Shown piece by piece: positions 9,999 through 18,941 of a DNA stretch of 64,000 nucleotides; positions within the stretch are counted from its first letter, which is position 1; each line of letters starts with the position of its first letter. The translations under genes and the position numbers were made by a program. The notes beneath the pieces are model-generated. The model worked only from the letters and a program-made list of their open reading frames with translations. It was not told the origin of the DNA and ran no database searches. This DNA is from Xanthomonas sp. GPE 39 (GTDB lineage: Bacteria; Pseudomonadota; Gammaproteobacteria; Xanthomonadales; Xanthomonadaceae), in assembly GCF_000963005.1 (NCBI RefSeq), contig NZ_JZHZ01000007.1:2946056-3010055 (forward strand), given 5' to 3'.

Positions 9999-10771
9999 AC
10001 GGCGTCCGGCACCTTACGGCAACGCCGCCACAACCACATACAAGGCCCAGACAGCGCATACAGCACAGCGATTGCCAGCAACGCGCGCGCCAAGTCGATC
10101 ACCAACACCGCAATCAGTACCGGTGCCAATACCAGCATCAGAAACGGCACCCGATCGGTACGCCGGCTCTTCTCGCCAACGCCCTTGAAACTCCAGAAGC
10201 GGATGCGGCTGACCATCAGCAGGGCACCAATCACGGTCAGCCCCAACGCCACGTAGCGCAGTTGACCGCCATCCCAGCCCAACGCACCGTCTGCGAAAGA
10301 CCACACGAACGCCATCATCAACCCCGCCGCAGCCGGACTGGCCAGACCCACGAACCAGCGCTTATCTACGGTACCGGCCTGGGTATTGAAACGAGCCAAT
10401 CGCAATGCCGCGCAAGCGGCATACAAGAACGCCGCCGACCAGCCGAGTCGCCCCATCATGCCGCCGTCGAACTTCAGCGCCGACAGCGACCAGTGGTACA
10501 TCACCAGCGCCGGGGCCATACCGAAGCTGACCAGATCGGCCAACGAATCGTACTGCACGCCGAATTCACTGCTGGTGCCGGTCAACCGCGCCACCCGCCC
10601 GTCCAGGCCGTCCATCACCGCGGCCACGAATACCGCCACGCTGGCAGGCACGAAGTCGCCATTGGCCGCGGCAATAATGGCGTAAAAACCGGAAAACAGG
10701 CCGGCGGTGGTGAACAGGTTCGGCAACAAATAAATGGCGCGCGAACGAGGAGGCTGTCGGGGGTGATTCAT
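9995..10771 (-). CDS. pssA: CDP-diacylglycerol--serine O-phosphatidyltransferase
   Basis: Membrane enzyme that makes phosphatidylserine, the precursor of phosphatidylethanolamine. The CDP-alcohol phosphotransferase motif D-x2-DG-x2-AR-x8-G-x3-D-x3-D is present as DGLDGRVARLTG followed by G, D and D residues of EFGVQYDSLAD (about residues 54-81). Eight or so hydrophobic helices span the 258 residues. This is the integral-membrane type II PssA, not the E. coli peripheral type. It is the first gene of the pssA/holD-like/rimI operon and is divergent from the DUF4124 gene, with only about 80 bases between start codons. Confidence 0.93.
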   Translation of the reverse strand: MNHPRQPPRSRAIYLLPNLFTTAGLFSGFYAIIAAANGDFVPASVAVFVAAVMDGLDGRVARLTGTSSEFGVQYDSLADLVSFGMAPALVMYHWSLSALKFDGGMMGRLGWSAAFLYAACAALRLARFNTQAGTVDKRWFVGLASPAAAGLMMAFVWSFADGALGWDGGQLRYVALGLTVIGALLMVSRIRFWSFKGVGEKSRRTDRVPFLMLVLAPVLIAVLVIDLARALLAIAVLYALSGPCMWLWRRCRKVPDAV

Positions 10772-10850
10772 TCGTGCAGTTTAATCGACTTGCCAGGCGA
10801 GTCGGCGAATGCTGCAATCGGCACTTCGCCGCCGCGCCCTGGAGACCACA

Positions 10851-11243
10851 ATGCGCGCCCTGTCCCGGTTTTTTTGCTGCCTGCCCCTGCTCGCCGCCAG
10901 TGGCATGCTCGGCGCCACCACGTTATATCAGTGGAAGGACGCGCAAGGCGTCACCCACTATGCGGAGACGCCACCTCCTGGCGTCAAGTACCAAGAGCGA
11001 CGGATCGACGCCCACGGCGATACCTCGGTCGATCCCCAGGCCGCCAGCCCAGCCGAGAACCCTAACTGCCTGATCGCGCGCAAGAACCTGGACATCCTCA
11101 ACAAACCCGGCAAGATCACCACCGATAGCAAGGGCGATGGCAAGCCGGACGGGGTACTGGACGAATCCCAGCGGGCCACGCAGAAGGCTTTGGCCGAGGC
11201 TGCGATCAAGGCCTACTGCACGCCGACCCCAGCGGCCAAGTAA
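10851..11243 (+). CDS. DUF4124 domain-containing secreted protein
   Basis: A 130-residue exported protein. It has a signal peptide (MRALSRFFCCLPLLAASGM..GA, cleavage about residue 21) followed directly by a DUF4124 domain: TLYQWKDAQGVTHYAETPPPG, the hallmark YxWxDxxGxxHYsdxPP pattern. The C-terminal half is Lys/Asp-rich with CLIARKNLDIL near the middle. The ATG at 10851 is preceded by GGAGA about 6 bases upstream, better than the in-frame upstream codon at 10809. DUF4124 proteins are periplasmic and of unknown function. It is followed by proS after about 100 bases. Confidence 0.85.
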   Translation: MRALSRFFCCLPLLAASGMLGATTLYQWKDAQGVTHYAETPPPGVKYQERRIDAHGDTSVDPQAASPAENPNCLIARKNLDILNKPGKITTDSKGDGKPDGVLDESQRATQKALAEAAIKAYCTPTPAAK

Positions 11244-11342
11244 AGCCGCCCGCCACGGCAGCGCGGCGTGGGCCGCTCGCCCCACCCGCAGCGCGCGCAA
11301 TGACTGGCAAAATGGGCGCCCGCCGCTAGCGAAGCCCCCTCG

Positions 11343-13037
11343 ATGCGCCTTTCCCAGTTTCACCTGCATACCACCAAGGAAACCCCCGCCGACGCCGAAC
11401 TGGTCAGCCACAGGCTGATGCTACGTGCCGGCATGATCCGCAAGCTCGCCTCCGGCCTGTACACGTGGTCGCCACTGGGCCTGCGTGTGTTGCGCAAGGT
11501 GGAGATGGTGGTGCGCGAGGAAATGAACCGCGCCGGCGCCCTGGAGGTGGTGTTCCCGACCATCCAGCCGCGCGAGCTGTGGGACGCGACCGGACGCTGG
11601 AAAAAATTCGGCGACCTGATGCTGCGGATACGCGATCGCAAGGAACAGGATTATTGCTATAGCCCTACCGCTGAGGAAGCCGCAGCCGATTTCGCCCGTC
11701 ATGAACTGAACAGCTACAAACAGCTACCGGTCAACTTCTACCAGATCCAGAGCAAATTCCGCGATGAGATCCGGCCACGCTTCGGAGTCATGCGCGCGCG
11801 CGAATTCCTGATGAAGGACGCCTATTCGTTCCACTTGAGCGAGGAAGATCTGGCGCGCGAATACGAGAACATGAAAGCGGCCTACCACCGCATTTTTACC
11901 CGCCTGGGTTTGCAATTCCGCGCGGTGCAGGCCGATTCCGGCGACATCGGCGGCGACGCCTCGCAGGAATTCCACGTCCTGGCCGATTCTGGCGAGGATT
12001 CGCTGGCGTTCTCCACCGGCTCGGACTACGCGGCCAATGTGGAGGCCGCCATCGCCGCCACGCCGCCGCCACGCGCGGCCGCCAGCGAGACACTGCATAA
12101 GGTCGCCACGCCCACGCAAAAAACCTGCGAAGAGGTCGCGCAGTTGCTCGGCATTCCATTGCAGCGCACGGTCAAATCGGTGGCGGTGATGGCCGGCGAT
12201 GTATTCGTGCTGGCGCTGGTGCGCGGCGACCATGCGATCAACGAGATCAAACTGGGCAAGGTCCCCGGCCTGGCAGGCTATCGCATGGCCAACGAGGCCG
12301 AGATTCGCGCGCACCTGGGCAGCGAGCCGGGCTTCCTCGGCCCTGTGCATCCGCAGCAGCCGATCCGTGTGGTCGCTGACCGCGACGTGGCGGCCATGGC
12401 CGATTTCGTGGTCGGTGCCAACGCCGTCGGCTTCCACCTGACGGGGGTGAACTGGGGCCGCGACCTGCCGGAACCGGACACCGTTGCCGACGTGCGCAAC
12501 GTGGTGGAAGGCGAACGCGCCCAAGATGGTGGCGAAATCCGCTTGGCACGCGGCATCGAGGTGGGCCACGTCTTCCAGCTCGGCAGGCAGTATGCACAGG
12601 CACTGGACGCCACCGTGCTGGACGAGAACGGCAAAACCGTGGCAATGGCGATGGGCTGTTATGGCATCGGCATTTCCCGCATCGTCGCCGCAGCCATCGA
12701 GCAGAACCACGACGCGGCGGGAATCCGCTGGCCGCAGCCAATGGCGCCGTGGGCAGTGGCGATCTGCGTGATCAACCCCAAACAAGATCCCGCCATCGAT
12801 GCCGCCGGCAACGCTCTGTTAGCCGAGCTGCAGCAAGCCGGACTGGAGGCGATACTGGACGACCGTGGCCTGCGCGCCGGAACGATGTTCGCTGATATCG
12901 AACTGATCGGGATTCCGCACCGGGTCGTGGTCTCAGAACGCGGATTGGCCGCTGGCACCTTCGAATATCGCGCACGCAGCGGCGGAGAGCCGGAAAACCT
13001 GGACCATACCGCCTTGCTGGCAAAGCTGCGGGGATGA
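11343..13037 (+). CDS. proS: Prolyl-tRNA synthetase (bacterial type with editing domain)
   Basis: Class II aminoacyl-tRNA synthetase for proline, 564 residues. It begins [19 protein letters not shown] and shows motif 2 ([21 protein letters not shown] in part, about 137-157). The YbaK-like INS editing domain is inserted at about residues 230-390, where [23 protein letters not shown] marks its start. Motif 3 ([18 protein letters not shown], about 438-455) and the anticodon-binding domain follow. The insertion removes mischarged Ala-tRNA-Pro. The stop lies inside a short direct repeat and is followed by a strong terminator. Confidence 0.97.
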   Translation: MRLSQFHLHTTKETPADAELVSHRLMLRAGMIRKLASGLYTWSPLGLRVLRKVEMVVREEMNRAGALEVVFPTIQPRELWDATGRWKKFGDLMLRIRDRKEQDYCYSPTAEEAAADFARHELNSYKQLPVNFYQIQSKFRDEIRPRFGVMRAREFLMKDAYSFHLSEEDLAREYENMKAAYHRIFTRLGLQFRAVQADSGDIGGDASQEFHVLADSGEDSLAFSTGSDYAANVEAAIAATPPPRAAASETLHKVATPTQKTCEEVAQLLGIPLQRTVKSVAVMAGDVFVLALVRGDHAINEIKLGKVPGLAGYRMANEAEIRAHLGSEPGFLGPVHPQQPIRVVADRDVAAMADFVVGANAVGFHLTGVNWGRDLPEPDTVADVRNVVEGERAQDGGEIRLARGIEVGHVFQLGRQYAQALDATVLDENGKTVAMAMGCYGIGISRIVAAAIEQNHDAAGIRWPQPMAPWAVAICVINPKQDPAIDAAGNALLAELQQAGLEAILDDRGLRAGTMFADIELIGIPHRVVVSERGLAAGTFEYRARSGGEPENLDHTALLAKLRG

Positions 13038-13063
13038 ACCAAAACCTGCTGGGATGAACCAAA
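13031..13063. repeat. 13-base direct repeat spanning the proS stop
   Basis: GGGATGAACCAAA occurs at 13031-13043 and again at 13051-13063, with a period of 20 bases. The first copy contains the proS stop codon (TGA 13035-13037). This looks like a small tandem duplication of the end of the gene; the second copy is untranslated and abuts the terminator. Confidence 0.85.
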
Positions 13064-13065
13064 GG

Positions 13066-13092
13066 GGCCGGGAATATATCCCGGCCTTTTTT
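13066..13092 (+). terminator. Intrinsic terminator after proS
   Basis: A perfect 8-base-pair stem GGCCGGGA / TCCCGGCC (13066-13073 and 13079-13086) with a 5-base AT loop, followed at once by six T residues. It lies 29 bases after the proS stop. Confidence 0.93.
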
Positions 13093-13246
13093 CCTTCCCC
13101 AGCCTTCACATCACCACGATCAAACCACTGTATCGCAGCCAAGCCGGACTCACCGATAAGGCCGTTGAGTACGATGGATATCACAAGATAAGCCGATCAG
13201 CTCCCCCACAGCGGGCAATGACTACTCACGCGAATAACCGGGGTAT

Positions 13247-13275
13247 TTGTCAATTGCATAAAGCATGATTATGAT
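13247..13275 (+). promoter_or_regulatory. Putative sigma-70 promoter for the H-NS-family gene
   Basis: TTGTCA at 13247-13252 and TATGAT at 13270-13275 are separated by exactly 17 bases, in an AT-rich stretch of an otherwise GC-rich region. The expected start site is near 13282, giving a leader of about 48 bases. The gene start at 13331 has CCGGAG about 6 bases upstream. The AT-rich promoter could also be a target for its own product, as with hns autoregulation; that is inference. Confidence 0.6.
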
Positions 13276-13330
13276 TCGATCCCAGCCAGGGAATGGCAAA
13301 TAGGCTATCCCATATATTTCCGGAGAAAAA

Positions 13331-13795
13331 ATGACCATCGATCTCAGCGGCCTGTCGGCCAAACAGTTGGGCGCACTCATCAAGACCGCCAAGAAACAGC
13401 AGTCCATCGTCGCCAAGCGCACGCCCATCCTCAAGGTCCGCGCCCAGTTGGCACGGCTGGCGAAGAGCCACGGCTACAGCCTCGATGAGATTTTCACTGG
13501 CGCCGTCACGACCGGGACCCGCGGTCCCAAGGTCGGCAAGCCGGGGCCGAAGCCGGGCCGCAAGTTGGGCAAGGTGCCACCGAAATATCGCAACCCGGCA
13601 AATGCCAGCGAAACCTGGACCGGCCGCGGTAAGCAGCCGCGTTGGCTGGCCGATCTGGTAGCCAAAGGCAAAAAGGTCGAGGATTTCCTGATCGCCGGTG
13701 CCACCGCCAAGTCCACCGCGACCAAGAAAGGCGCCAAGAAGGTGGGCAAGCGTATCGTCAAGAAAGCAGGCAGGACAGCCGCTAAGAAAGCTTGA
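13331..13795 (+). CDS. H-NS family histone-like nucleoid-structuring protein
   Basis: A 154-residue nucleoid protein expected to bind AT-rich DNA and silence transferred genes. The N-terminal MTIDLSGLSAKQLGALIKTAKKQ helix is the oligomerisation region used by xanthomonad H-NS proteins. KPGPKPGRKLGK (about 70-81) is AT-hook-like, and ETWTGRGKQPRWLADLVAKGK (in part, about 94-115) is the H-NS C-terminal DNA-binding motif. A Lys/Ala-rich tail (about 125-154) resembles histone H1. Xanthomonads carry several paralogues (the XrvA group), so I give no gene symbol. It is monocistronic, with its own promoter and terminator. Confidence 0.9.
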   Translation: MTIDLSGLSAKQLGALIKTAKKQQSIVAKRTPILKVRAQLARLAKSHGYSLDEIFTGAVTTGTRGPKVGKPGPKPGRKLGKVPPKYRNPANASETWTGRGKQPRWLADLVAKGKKVEDFLIAGATAKSTATKKGAKKVGKRIVKKAGRTAAKKA

Positions 13796-13818
13796 GTCGG
13801 AAAACCGACCAATCGGAA

Positions 13819-13843
13819 ACGCCGGCCTATGCCGGCGTTTTTT
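13819..13843 (+). terminator. Intrinsic terminator after the H-NS-family gene
   Basis: Perfect stem ACGCCGGC / GCCGGCGT (13819-13826 and 13831-13838) with loop CTAT and a following T-run. It lies 23 bases after the stop codon. Confidence 0.93.
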
Positions 13844-13991
13844 ATTGCCCCGCCAATGCAACGGCAGGCTGAATCACGCGATGTAATTCGGCGTCGGAGA
13901 CGTTGCTCTTAACCATGCGAATGGGCTATTGCGCGCGTTGTCTGACGACCCCAGGCGACTACGCATTCACTGCGCAAGTACCTCACACGCG

Positions 13992-15254
13992 CTAAAGATT
14001 CTTGCGCGCCGGCACGAGCAGATTACCGAACAACAGGCCACCGACCAGGGCCATCACGATATTGGTCACGGTCAACAATGCCGACCTGCCACCGAGCACG
14101 TCCTGCTGCTGGACCAGGGTGAGCAATCCCCGCAAGCTGGCACTCCCGGGCACCAGCATGATGATGCCCGGCAATCGGATCAACGCACCGGGCCGGTGCA
14201 ATAGCTGCCCAAACAAATTGCCGGCGGCGGTCAGCAGCATCGCCGACATGAAGATGCCAACCGGACTGCCCCAGGCATCCCCAGCAAAGCGCGCGATGGC
14301 ATAACTGGTCACCGACGCCGCCATCGCATATGGATAATCGCGCGCACTGGCCTTGAACAGCAGCGCGAACGCATATGCCGCGACCAGCAGCGAAGCGCCT
14401 TCCACCCAATCAGACTGGGGACGCAAGGCTCGCACCATCGGATGCAGCCCGAGCAACTGCGCCAGCGTCACCGCGCTCACCGCGCCCACGGCCAACTTGA
14501 CCACCGTCGTGACCGCGCCGGCAAAGCGCGCCGTGCCCGAGCCCCAATGTTGACTGGTCAATTCGTTGACGGCGTTGGTCAGCGCCATCCCGGGCAGTAA
14601 CACCACCAGCGCGGCGATGATCACCGTATTGAGATTCAGCGGCGCGATAAAGGTCGCCACCAGGGTCGCAACGCAACCGGCCAGCAGCGCCGCCAGCGCG
14701 TCGTGCGCCTCTCGGGTTGCCGCCCGCTTGTCCGTGAAATGGCTGAGCAGACCGATCAGCAGCCCAGTGACCGCAGCGGTGGCGATGTCCAGCCACGGCA
14801 GCCGCCATAACCCGGCCACACTGCCGGCGGCCAGGCCGAAGCCGAGCACCTGCATCGCCATCCAGCGCCGCCCCGGCGGCTGGTCCAACTGGCGCAGCGC
14901 GGTGTGCCCCTGTGCCACGCTCATCCGCCCGCAGGCCACATCATCGGCAATGCGGTCGGCAACGCTCAGCTTATGCAGGTCGTTGTCGCCCGGCGCCAGA
15001 CGTACTACACGGGTGATATCGCTGGAGCCGATCGCCTTGGTGGGGTCGCTGAAACTGAGGATCAGACCGGTGGGGTTGGACCAGGGCTCGCAGTCCACGT
15101 CCAGTTGCTGCGACAACGCCACCACCGCCGCCTCCAGCCGCTGCGCCGTGGTGCCGTAAGAATGCAGGCGCCCGGCGATCTCGGAGACGAAGGCAATGCG
15201 CTGCGCGTAGGTCGCGTTGGCGGAAGGGCTGATGAGCGGAGGAGCGGCTGGCAT
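13992..15254 (-). CDS. ThrE-family threonine/serine exporter-like membrane protein
   Basis: A 420-residue protein with the fused ThrE layout. A cytoplasmic N-terminal DUF1212 region (about 20-130, including HSYGTTAQRLEAAVVAL) and five predicted helices are followed by a second DUF3815-type set of five helices. PGMALTNAVNELTSQHWGSGTARF near the middle is the typical ThrE amphipathic motif, and the C-terminal GIIMLVPGSASLRGL the matching motif of the second half. ThrE exports threonine and serine in Corynebacterium; the substrate here is untested. It starts at ATG 15254, divergent from the Mla-type operon with about 100 bases between. Confidence 0.85.
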   Translation of the reverse strand: MPAAPPLISPSANATYAQRIAFVSEIAGRLHSYGTTAQRLEAAVVALSQQLDVDCEPWSNPTGLILSFSDPTKAIGSSDITRVVRLAPGDNDLHKLSVADRIADDVACGRMSVAQGHTALRQLDQPPGRRWMAMQVLGFGLAAGSVAGLWRLPWLDIATAAVTGLLIGLLSHFTDKRAATREAHDALAALLAGCVATLVATFIAPLNLNTVIIAALVVLLPGMALTNAVNELTSQHWGSGTARFAGAVTTVVKLAVGAVSAVTLAQLLGLHPMVRALRPQSDWVEGASLLVAAYAFALLFKASARDYPYAMAASVTSYAIARFAGDAWGSPVGIFMSAMLLTAAGNLFGQLLHRPGALIRLPGIIMLVPGSASLRGLLTLVQQQDVLGGRSALLTVTNIVMALVGGLLFGNLLVPARKNL

Positions 15255-15353
15255 GTCGGCTAGTATGACGCGAACGCCGCTCCCAGCCACCTGTCATGCA
15301 CAACCACATTGCGCTAAAGGCGAAACAGGTATGCTCGCGCAACTGACGTGCCT

Positions 15354-16466
15354 ATGATCGAACCACAACCGCCACAATTGCGCCAAGACGACCGAGACCC
15401 CTCGCGGGTGCGGCTGACCGGCAGTTGGACGCTTTCCACCGCCTTGGTCGCTTCCGAGGTACTACGCAGCATGCCAGCGGGGACGACCGGCATCGACGCC
15501 AGCGGCATCGCTCAATTGGATTCGGCTGGCGTGTTGCAACTGATCCGTTACGCAACACGCAATGGTATCGCCCAAGAGCGGCTGGATTTCCGCCAGGATC
15601 ACCGCGCGCTGGTTTCGACCATCGAGGACGTCGCCGACGACCGCCCCAAGCGCAAGCGCGATTATGGCTTTGTCGCCGCACTGGAACGCCTTGGCTATAC
15701 CGTGCATCGCAACGGCAAGGAAATCGTCGCACTGGTCGGCTTCCTCGGCGAAGTCCTGGTCAAGTTGTTGCGTCTGATGCACGCACCGAGACGTTTCCGG
15801 CTCACCTCCACCTTCCATCACATGGAACAGGTCGGCCTGGACGCGGTGCCATTGGTGGCCTTGTTGTCCTATCTGGTCGGCGCGGTGATTGCGTTCCTGG
15901 GCTCCACCGTTCTGCGCGACTTCGGCGCCGAGATCTACGTGGTGGAACTGGTCAGCATCGCATTCCTGCGCGAATTCGCGGTGCTGCTGACCGCCATCGT
16001 GCTGGCCGGACGCACCGCCAGCGCGTTCACCGCACAGATCGGCGCGATGAAAGCGCGCGAGGAAATCGACGCGATCCAGACCCTGGGACTGGACCCGATG
16101 GATCTGCTGGTGATTCCACGGCTGCTGGCACTGCTCGTGATGCTGCCCCTGCTGACCTTCGTGGCGATGATTGCCGGCCTGGCCGGCGGCGTCACCGTGG
16201 GCGCGTTCGACCTTGGCATTCCGCCGCAGATGTACCTGGCGCGCATGCACGACACCATCCATGTGCAGCACATGCTGGTCGGCCTGGCCAAAGCGCCGAT
16301 CTTCGCGGTCGTGATCGGCCTGATCGGCTGCCTGGAAGGGCTGCGGGTGGAAGGCACCGCGCAATCGGTCGGCGAACGCACCACCTCAAGCGTGGTACAG
16401 ACCATCTCACTGGTGATCATCCTCGACGCGTTCGCCGCGCTGTGGTTCATGAAAATGGGATGGTAA
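15354..16466 (+). CDS. Lipid-transport ABC permease, MlaE family with N-terminal STAS domain
   Basis: Permease of an MCE-type lipid transporter, about 370 residues. Residues 1-110 form a STAS-like domain (GIDASGIAQLDSAGVLQLIRYA), which in Mla is the separate MlaB protein. The rest is an MlaE permease with FHHMEQVGLDAVPLVALLSYLVG, RTASAFTAQIGAMKAREEIDA and PRLLALLVMLPLLT. The latter two are the E-loop and coupling helix that contact the ATPase. The start is uncertain: ATG 15354 or GTG 15348, neither with a good ribosome-binding site. It is the first gene of a four-gene operon and is divergent from the ThrE-like gene. Confidence 0.88.
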   Translation: MIEPQPPQLRQDDRDPSRVRLTGSWTLSTALVASEVLRSMPAGTTGIDASGIAQLDSAGVLQLIRYATRNGIAQERLDFRQDHRALVSTIEDVADDRPKRKRDYGFVAALERLGYTVHRNGKEIVALVGFLGEVLVKLLRLMHAPRRFRLTSTFHHMEQVGLDAVPLVALLSYLVGAVIAFLGSTVLRDFGAEIYVVELVSIAFLREFAVLLTAIVLAGRTASAFTAQIGAMKAREEIDAIQTLGLDPMDLLVIPRLLALLVMLPLLTFVAMIAGLAGGVTVGAFDLGIPPQMYLARMHDTIHVQHMLVGLAKAPIFAVVIGLIGCLEGLRVEGTAQSVGERTTSSVVQTISLVIILDAFAALWFMKMGW

Positions 16467-16551
16467 TGATGAAGACCGCATTGGATAGCGAAAACCGCAA
16501 CCGTATGCCGCACACGTCCGGTTCGGCGCCCGACCGCCAGGAGTGCGGAGC

Positions 16552-17367
16552 TTGAGCAACTCCCGCTCTCCCGAGGCAGCCGAGACATTCGCAATCTCGG
16601 TGCGTGGCCTGGTCAACCGGTTCGGCAACCAGACCGTGCACGAGGCACTGGATCTGGACGTACGTCGCGGCGAGATCCTCGGCGTCGTCGGCGGTTCGGG
16701 CACCGGCAAATCGGTATTGATGCGCACCATCCTCGGTCTGCGCCAAGCCGACGCCGGCACGATCCGCGTCCTGGGCGTGGACACCGACTCCGGTCGCCGC
16801 GAAGACCGACTGCACGTGGAGCGCAACACCGGCGTGCTGTTCCAGGATGGCGCCCTGTTTTCCTCGCTGAGCGTGGGCGAGAACGTACAAGTGCCGCTCA
16901 AGGAACATTTTGCCGAACTGCCCGACAGCTGGCACTACGAACTGGCGCTACTGAAGGTGAAATTGGCTGGCCTGCCCGCCGATGCGCTGAACAAACTCCC
17001 CTCGCAATTGTCCGGCGGCATGCGCAAACGCGCCGGACTGGCACGCGCGCTGGCACTCGATCCGCCGCTGTTATTCCTCGACGAACCCACCGCCGGGCTG
17101 GACCCGATCGGCGCGGCGGCGTTCGACCGCCTGATCCGCACCTTGCAAGAAGCGCTCGGCCTGACCGTCTTCCTGATCACCCACGATCTGGACACCTTGT
17201 ACGCGATCTGCGACCGCGTCGCGGTGCTGGCCGATGGCAAGGTCATCGCCAACGCGCCCCTGGCCGAGATCGAGCAGGTGGACCACCCGTGGATACAGGA
17301 CTATTTCCACGGCCCCCGTGCCCGCGCCGCGCGCGATGCCAAAACCCACTGGATCGAGAACACCTGA
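16552..17367 (+). CDS. Lipid-transport ABC ATPase, MlaF family
   Basis: ATP-binding subunit of the MCE transporter. From the TTG start it has 271 residues. Walker A is GGSGTGKS (47-54), the signature is QLSGGMRKRAGLARAL, Walker B is PLLFLDEPTAGLDP and the H-loop is LITHDLDTL. The C-terminal WIQDYFHGPRARAA is the MlaF tail that swaps onto the partner subunit. TTG 16552 is preferred because CAGGAG lies 8 bases upstream; GTG 16543 would add three residues but has no ribosome-binding site. It sits between the permease and the MCE protein. Confidence 0.9.
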   Translation: MSNSRSPEAAETFAISVRGLVNRFGNQTVHEALDLDVRRGEILGVVGGSGTGKSVLMRTILGLRQADAGTIRVLGVDTDSGRREDRLHVERNTGVLFQDGALFSSLSVGENVQVPLKEHFAELPDSWHYELALLKVKLAGLPADALNKLPSQLSGGMRKRAGLARALALDPPLLFLDEPTAGLDPIGAAAFDRLIRTLQEALGLTVFLITHDLDTLYAICDRVAVLADGKVIANAPLAEIEQVDHPWIQDYFHGPRARAARDAKTHWIENT

Positions 17368-17370
17368 GTC

Positions 17371-18297
17371 ATGGAAACCAAAGCCAATTACGTCCTGATC
17401 GGCGCCTTCACCATCGTGGTGGGAATCGCGCTGCTGCTGTTCGGGCTATGGGCCGCCAAATACTCGTCCGACCGCACATGGCAGGAATACCGCGTGGTCT
17501 TTCGCGAAGCGGTGACCGGCTTGTCGGTGGGCAGCCCGGTGCAATACAACGGCATCGCGGTCGGCTCGATCACCGAATTGACCCTGGCACCGAACGACCC
17601 ACGCCAGGTCGTGGCACGCATCCGAGTGAACTCGACCACGCCGGTCAAGAGCGACACCCGCGCCAAACTGGGCATCACCAGCCTGACCGGTCCAACGATC
17701 ATCCAACTCTCCGGGGGCACTCCCGAGGCGCCGAAGCTGACCGCGATCGACAACAACGATGCGCCGATCATCCAAACCACGCCGTCGGCGCTGCAGAACA
17801 TTACCGATACCGCCAACCACATCGTCGAACGCCTCGACCAGGTGCTCAGCGACAGCAACGTGGCCAGCATCACCGCCACGCTGCACAACCTGGAGAAAAT
17901 CAGTGGCGCACTGGCCGACCGCGACAATGGCGTGCAGTCGCTGATGCTCAGCGCACGCGATGCCACACGCCACCTCGATGAAACACTCAAGACCACCAAC
18001 GGCACCATCCAGCACCTGGACCAGAATCTGGTCAAGCAATTGCCACCGCTGCTGAGCAAACTGGAAGACACGCTGAGCAAGCTGGATTCGGCCGCAGGCA
18101 ATGCCAACAACATCCTGGGCGAGAACCGCTCGGCCATCAACAGCTTCGCCAACGACGGCCTGGGCCAACTCGGCCCGACGCTGACCGAGCTGCGCAGCCT
18201 GATCCGCGACCTGCGCCAAGTCAGCGACCGTTTGGAGAAAAATCCCGCGCGCTATCTGCTTGGTCACGACGCACCCAAGGAGTTCAAACCCAAATGA
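17371..18297 (+). CDS. MCE-domain lipid-transport substrate-binding protein, MlaD/PqiB-like
   Basis: A 308-residue periplasmic protein anchored by one N-terminal helix (about residues 8-29). The MCE domain follows (about 40-118: YRVVFREAVTGLSVGSPVQYNGIAVGSI, in part), and a long helical region reaches to the C-terminus with repeated Leu/Asn/Asp-rich segments (HLDETLKTTNGTIQHLDQNL). MCE proteins form hexameric rings that carry phospholipids between the two membranes. The long helical tail is longer than E. coli MlaD and resembles the needle-forming MCE proteins. Its stop overlaps the next start as ATGA. Confidence 0.9.
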   Translation: METKANYVLIGAFTIVVGIALLLFGLWAAKYSSDRTWQEYRVVFREAVTGLSVGSPVQYNGIAVGSITELTLAPNDPRQVVARIRVNSTTPVKSDTRAKLGITSLTGPTIIQLSGGTPEAPKLTAIDNNDAPIIQTTPSALQNITDTANHIVERLDQVLSDSNVASITATLHNLEKISGALADRDNGVQSLMLSARDATRHLDETLKTTNGTIQHLDQNLVKQLPPLLSKLEDTLSKLDSAAGNANNILGENRSAINSFANDGLGQLGPTLTELRSLIRDLRQVSDRLEKNPARYLLGHDAPKEFKPK

Positions 18298-18941
18298 AGC
18301 CGATGCGCCTCTTTTTGTTGCTCACCGCCCATGCCCTGCTGCTCGCCGGTTGCTCACTGACTGGCGGCAGCAAGGACTCGGTCACGATCTACGCACCGCA
18401 CGTGCAAGTCACCTCGGATCCGGCATGGCCGCAGGTGAGCTGGCAACTGGCAATCACCAAGCCCAGCGCAGCGCTTATGGTCGATAGCCAACGTATCGTG
18501 GTGCGTCCCACGCCCGACGAATTGCAGGTCTACAGCGGGGCGAGTTGGGCACAGCCGGCCACCGATATGCTCGAAGATACCTTGCTGCGCGCGTTCGAGG
18601 ATTCCGGCCGCATCCCCGGCGTGGCCCGGCTCGGCAGCGGCGTTGGCGCAGACTACAAACTTTTGCTGGAACTGCGCCGCTTCGAATCGGATTACGCCGG
18701 ACACGCTGTCCCTGCGGCCACGATCGAACTCAGCGTCAAACTGCTGCACAACCTCGACCAGCGTGTGGTCTCATCGCACACGTTTCTGGTGACGCAAACC
18801 GCTGGCGGCACCGGCGAGGCACAGGTGGTCGACGCCTTCGGTCAGGCGCTGTCGCAGTTGAGCCGCACGGTGGTCGGTTGGACCTTGCAAGAGGGTCAGG
18901 CCGATGCAGCGCGTGCTGTGCCACCGCCTACACGGCGGTGA
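18294..18941 (+). CDS. ABC-type transport auxiliary lipoprotein, PqiC-like
   Basis: A 215-residue outer-membrane-type lipoprotein. The signal MKPMRLFLLLTAHALLLAGC ends in a lipobox with the modified cysteine at residue 20. The body has the PqiC/ABC_trans_aux pattern: ITKPSAALMVDSQRIVVRPTPDELQVYSGASW, in part, and LLLELRRFESDY. In related operons this lipoprotein receives the MCE complex at the outer membrane. It overlaps the MCE gene by 4 bases. Its 3-prime end overlaps the 3-prime end of the convergent alkB gene by 14 bases. The operon has no MlaC, which fits the Pqi-like type. Confidence 0.85.
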   Translation: MKPMRLFLLLTAHALLLAGCSLTGGSKDSVTIYAPHVQVTSDPAWPQVSWQLAITKPSAALMVDSQRIVVRPTPDELQVYSGASWAQPATDMLEDTLLRAFEDSGRIPGVARLGSGVGADYKLLLELRRFESDYAGHAVPAATIELSVKLLHNLDQRVVSSHTFLVTQTAGGTGEAQVVDAFGQALSQLSRTVVGWTLQEGQADAARAVPPPTRR

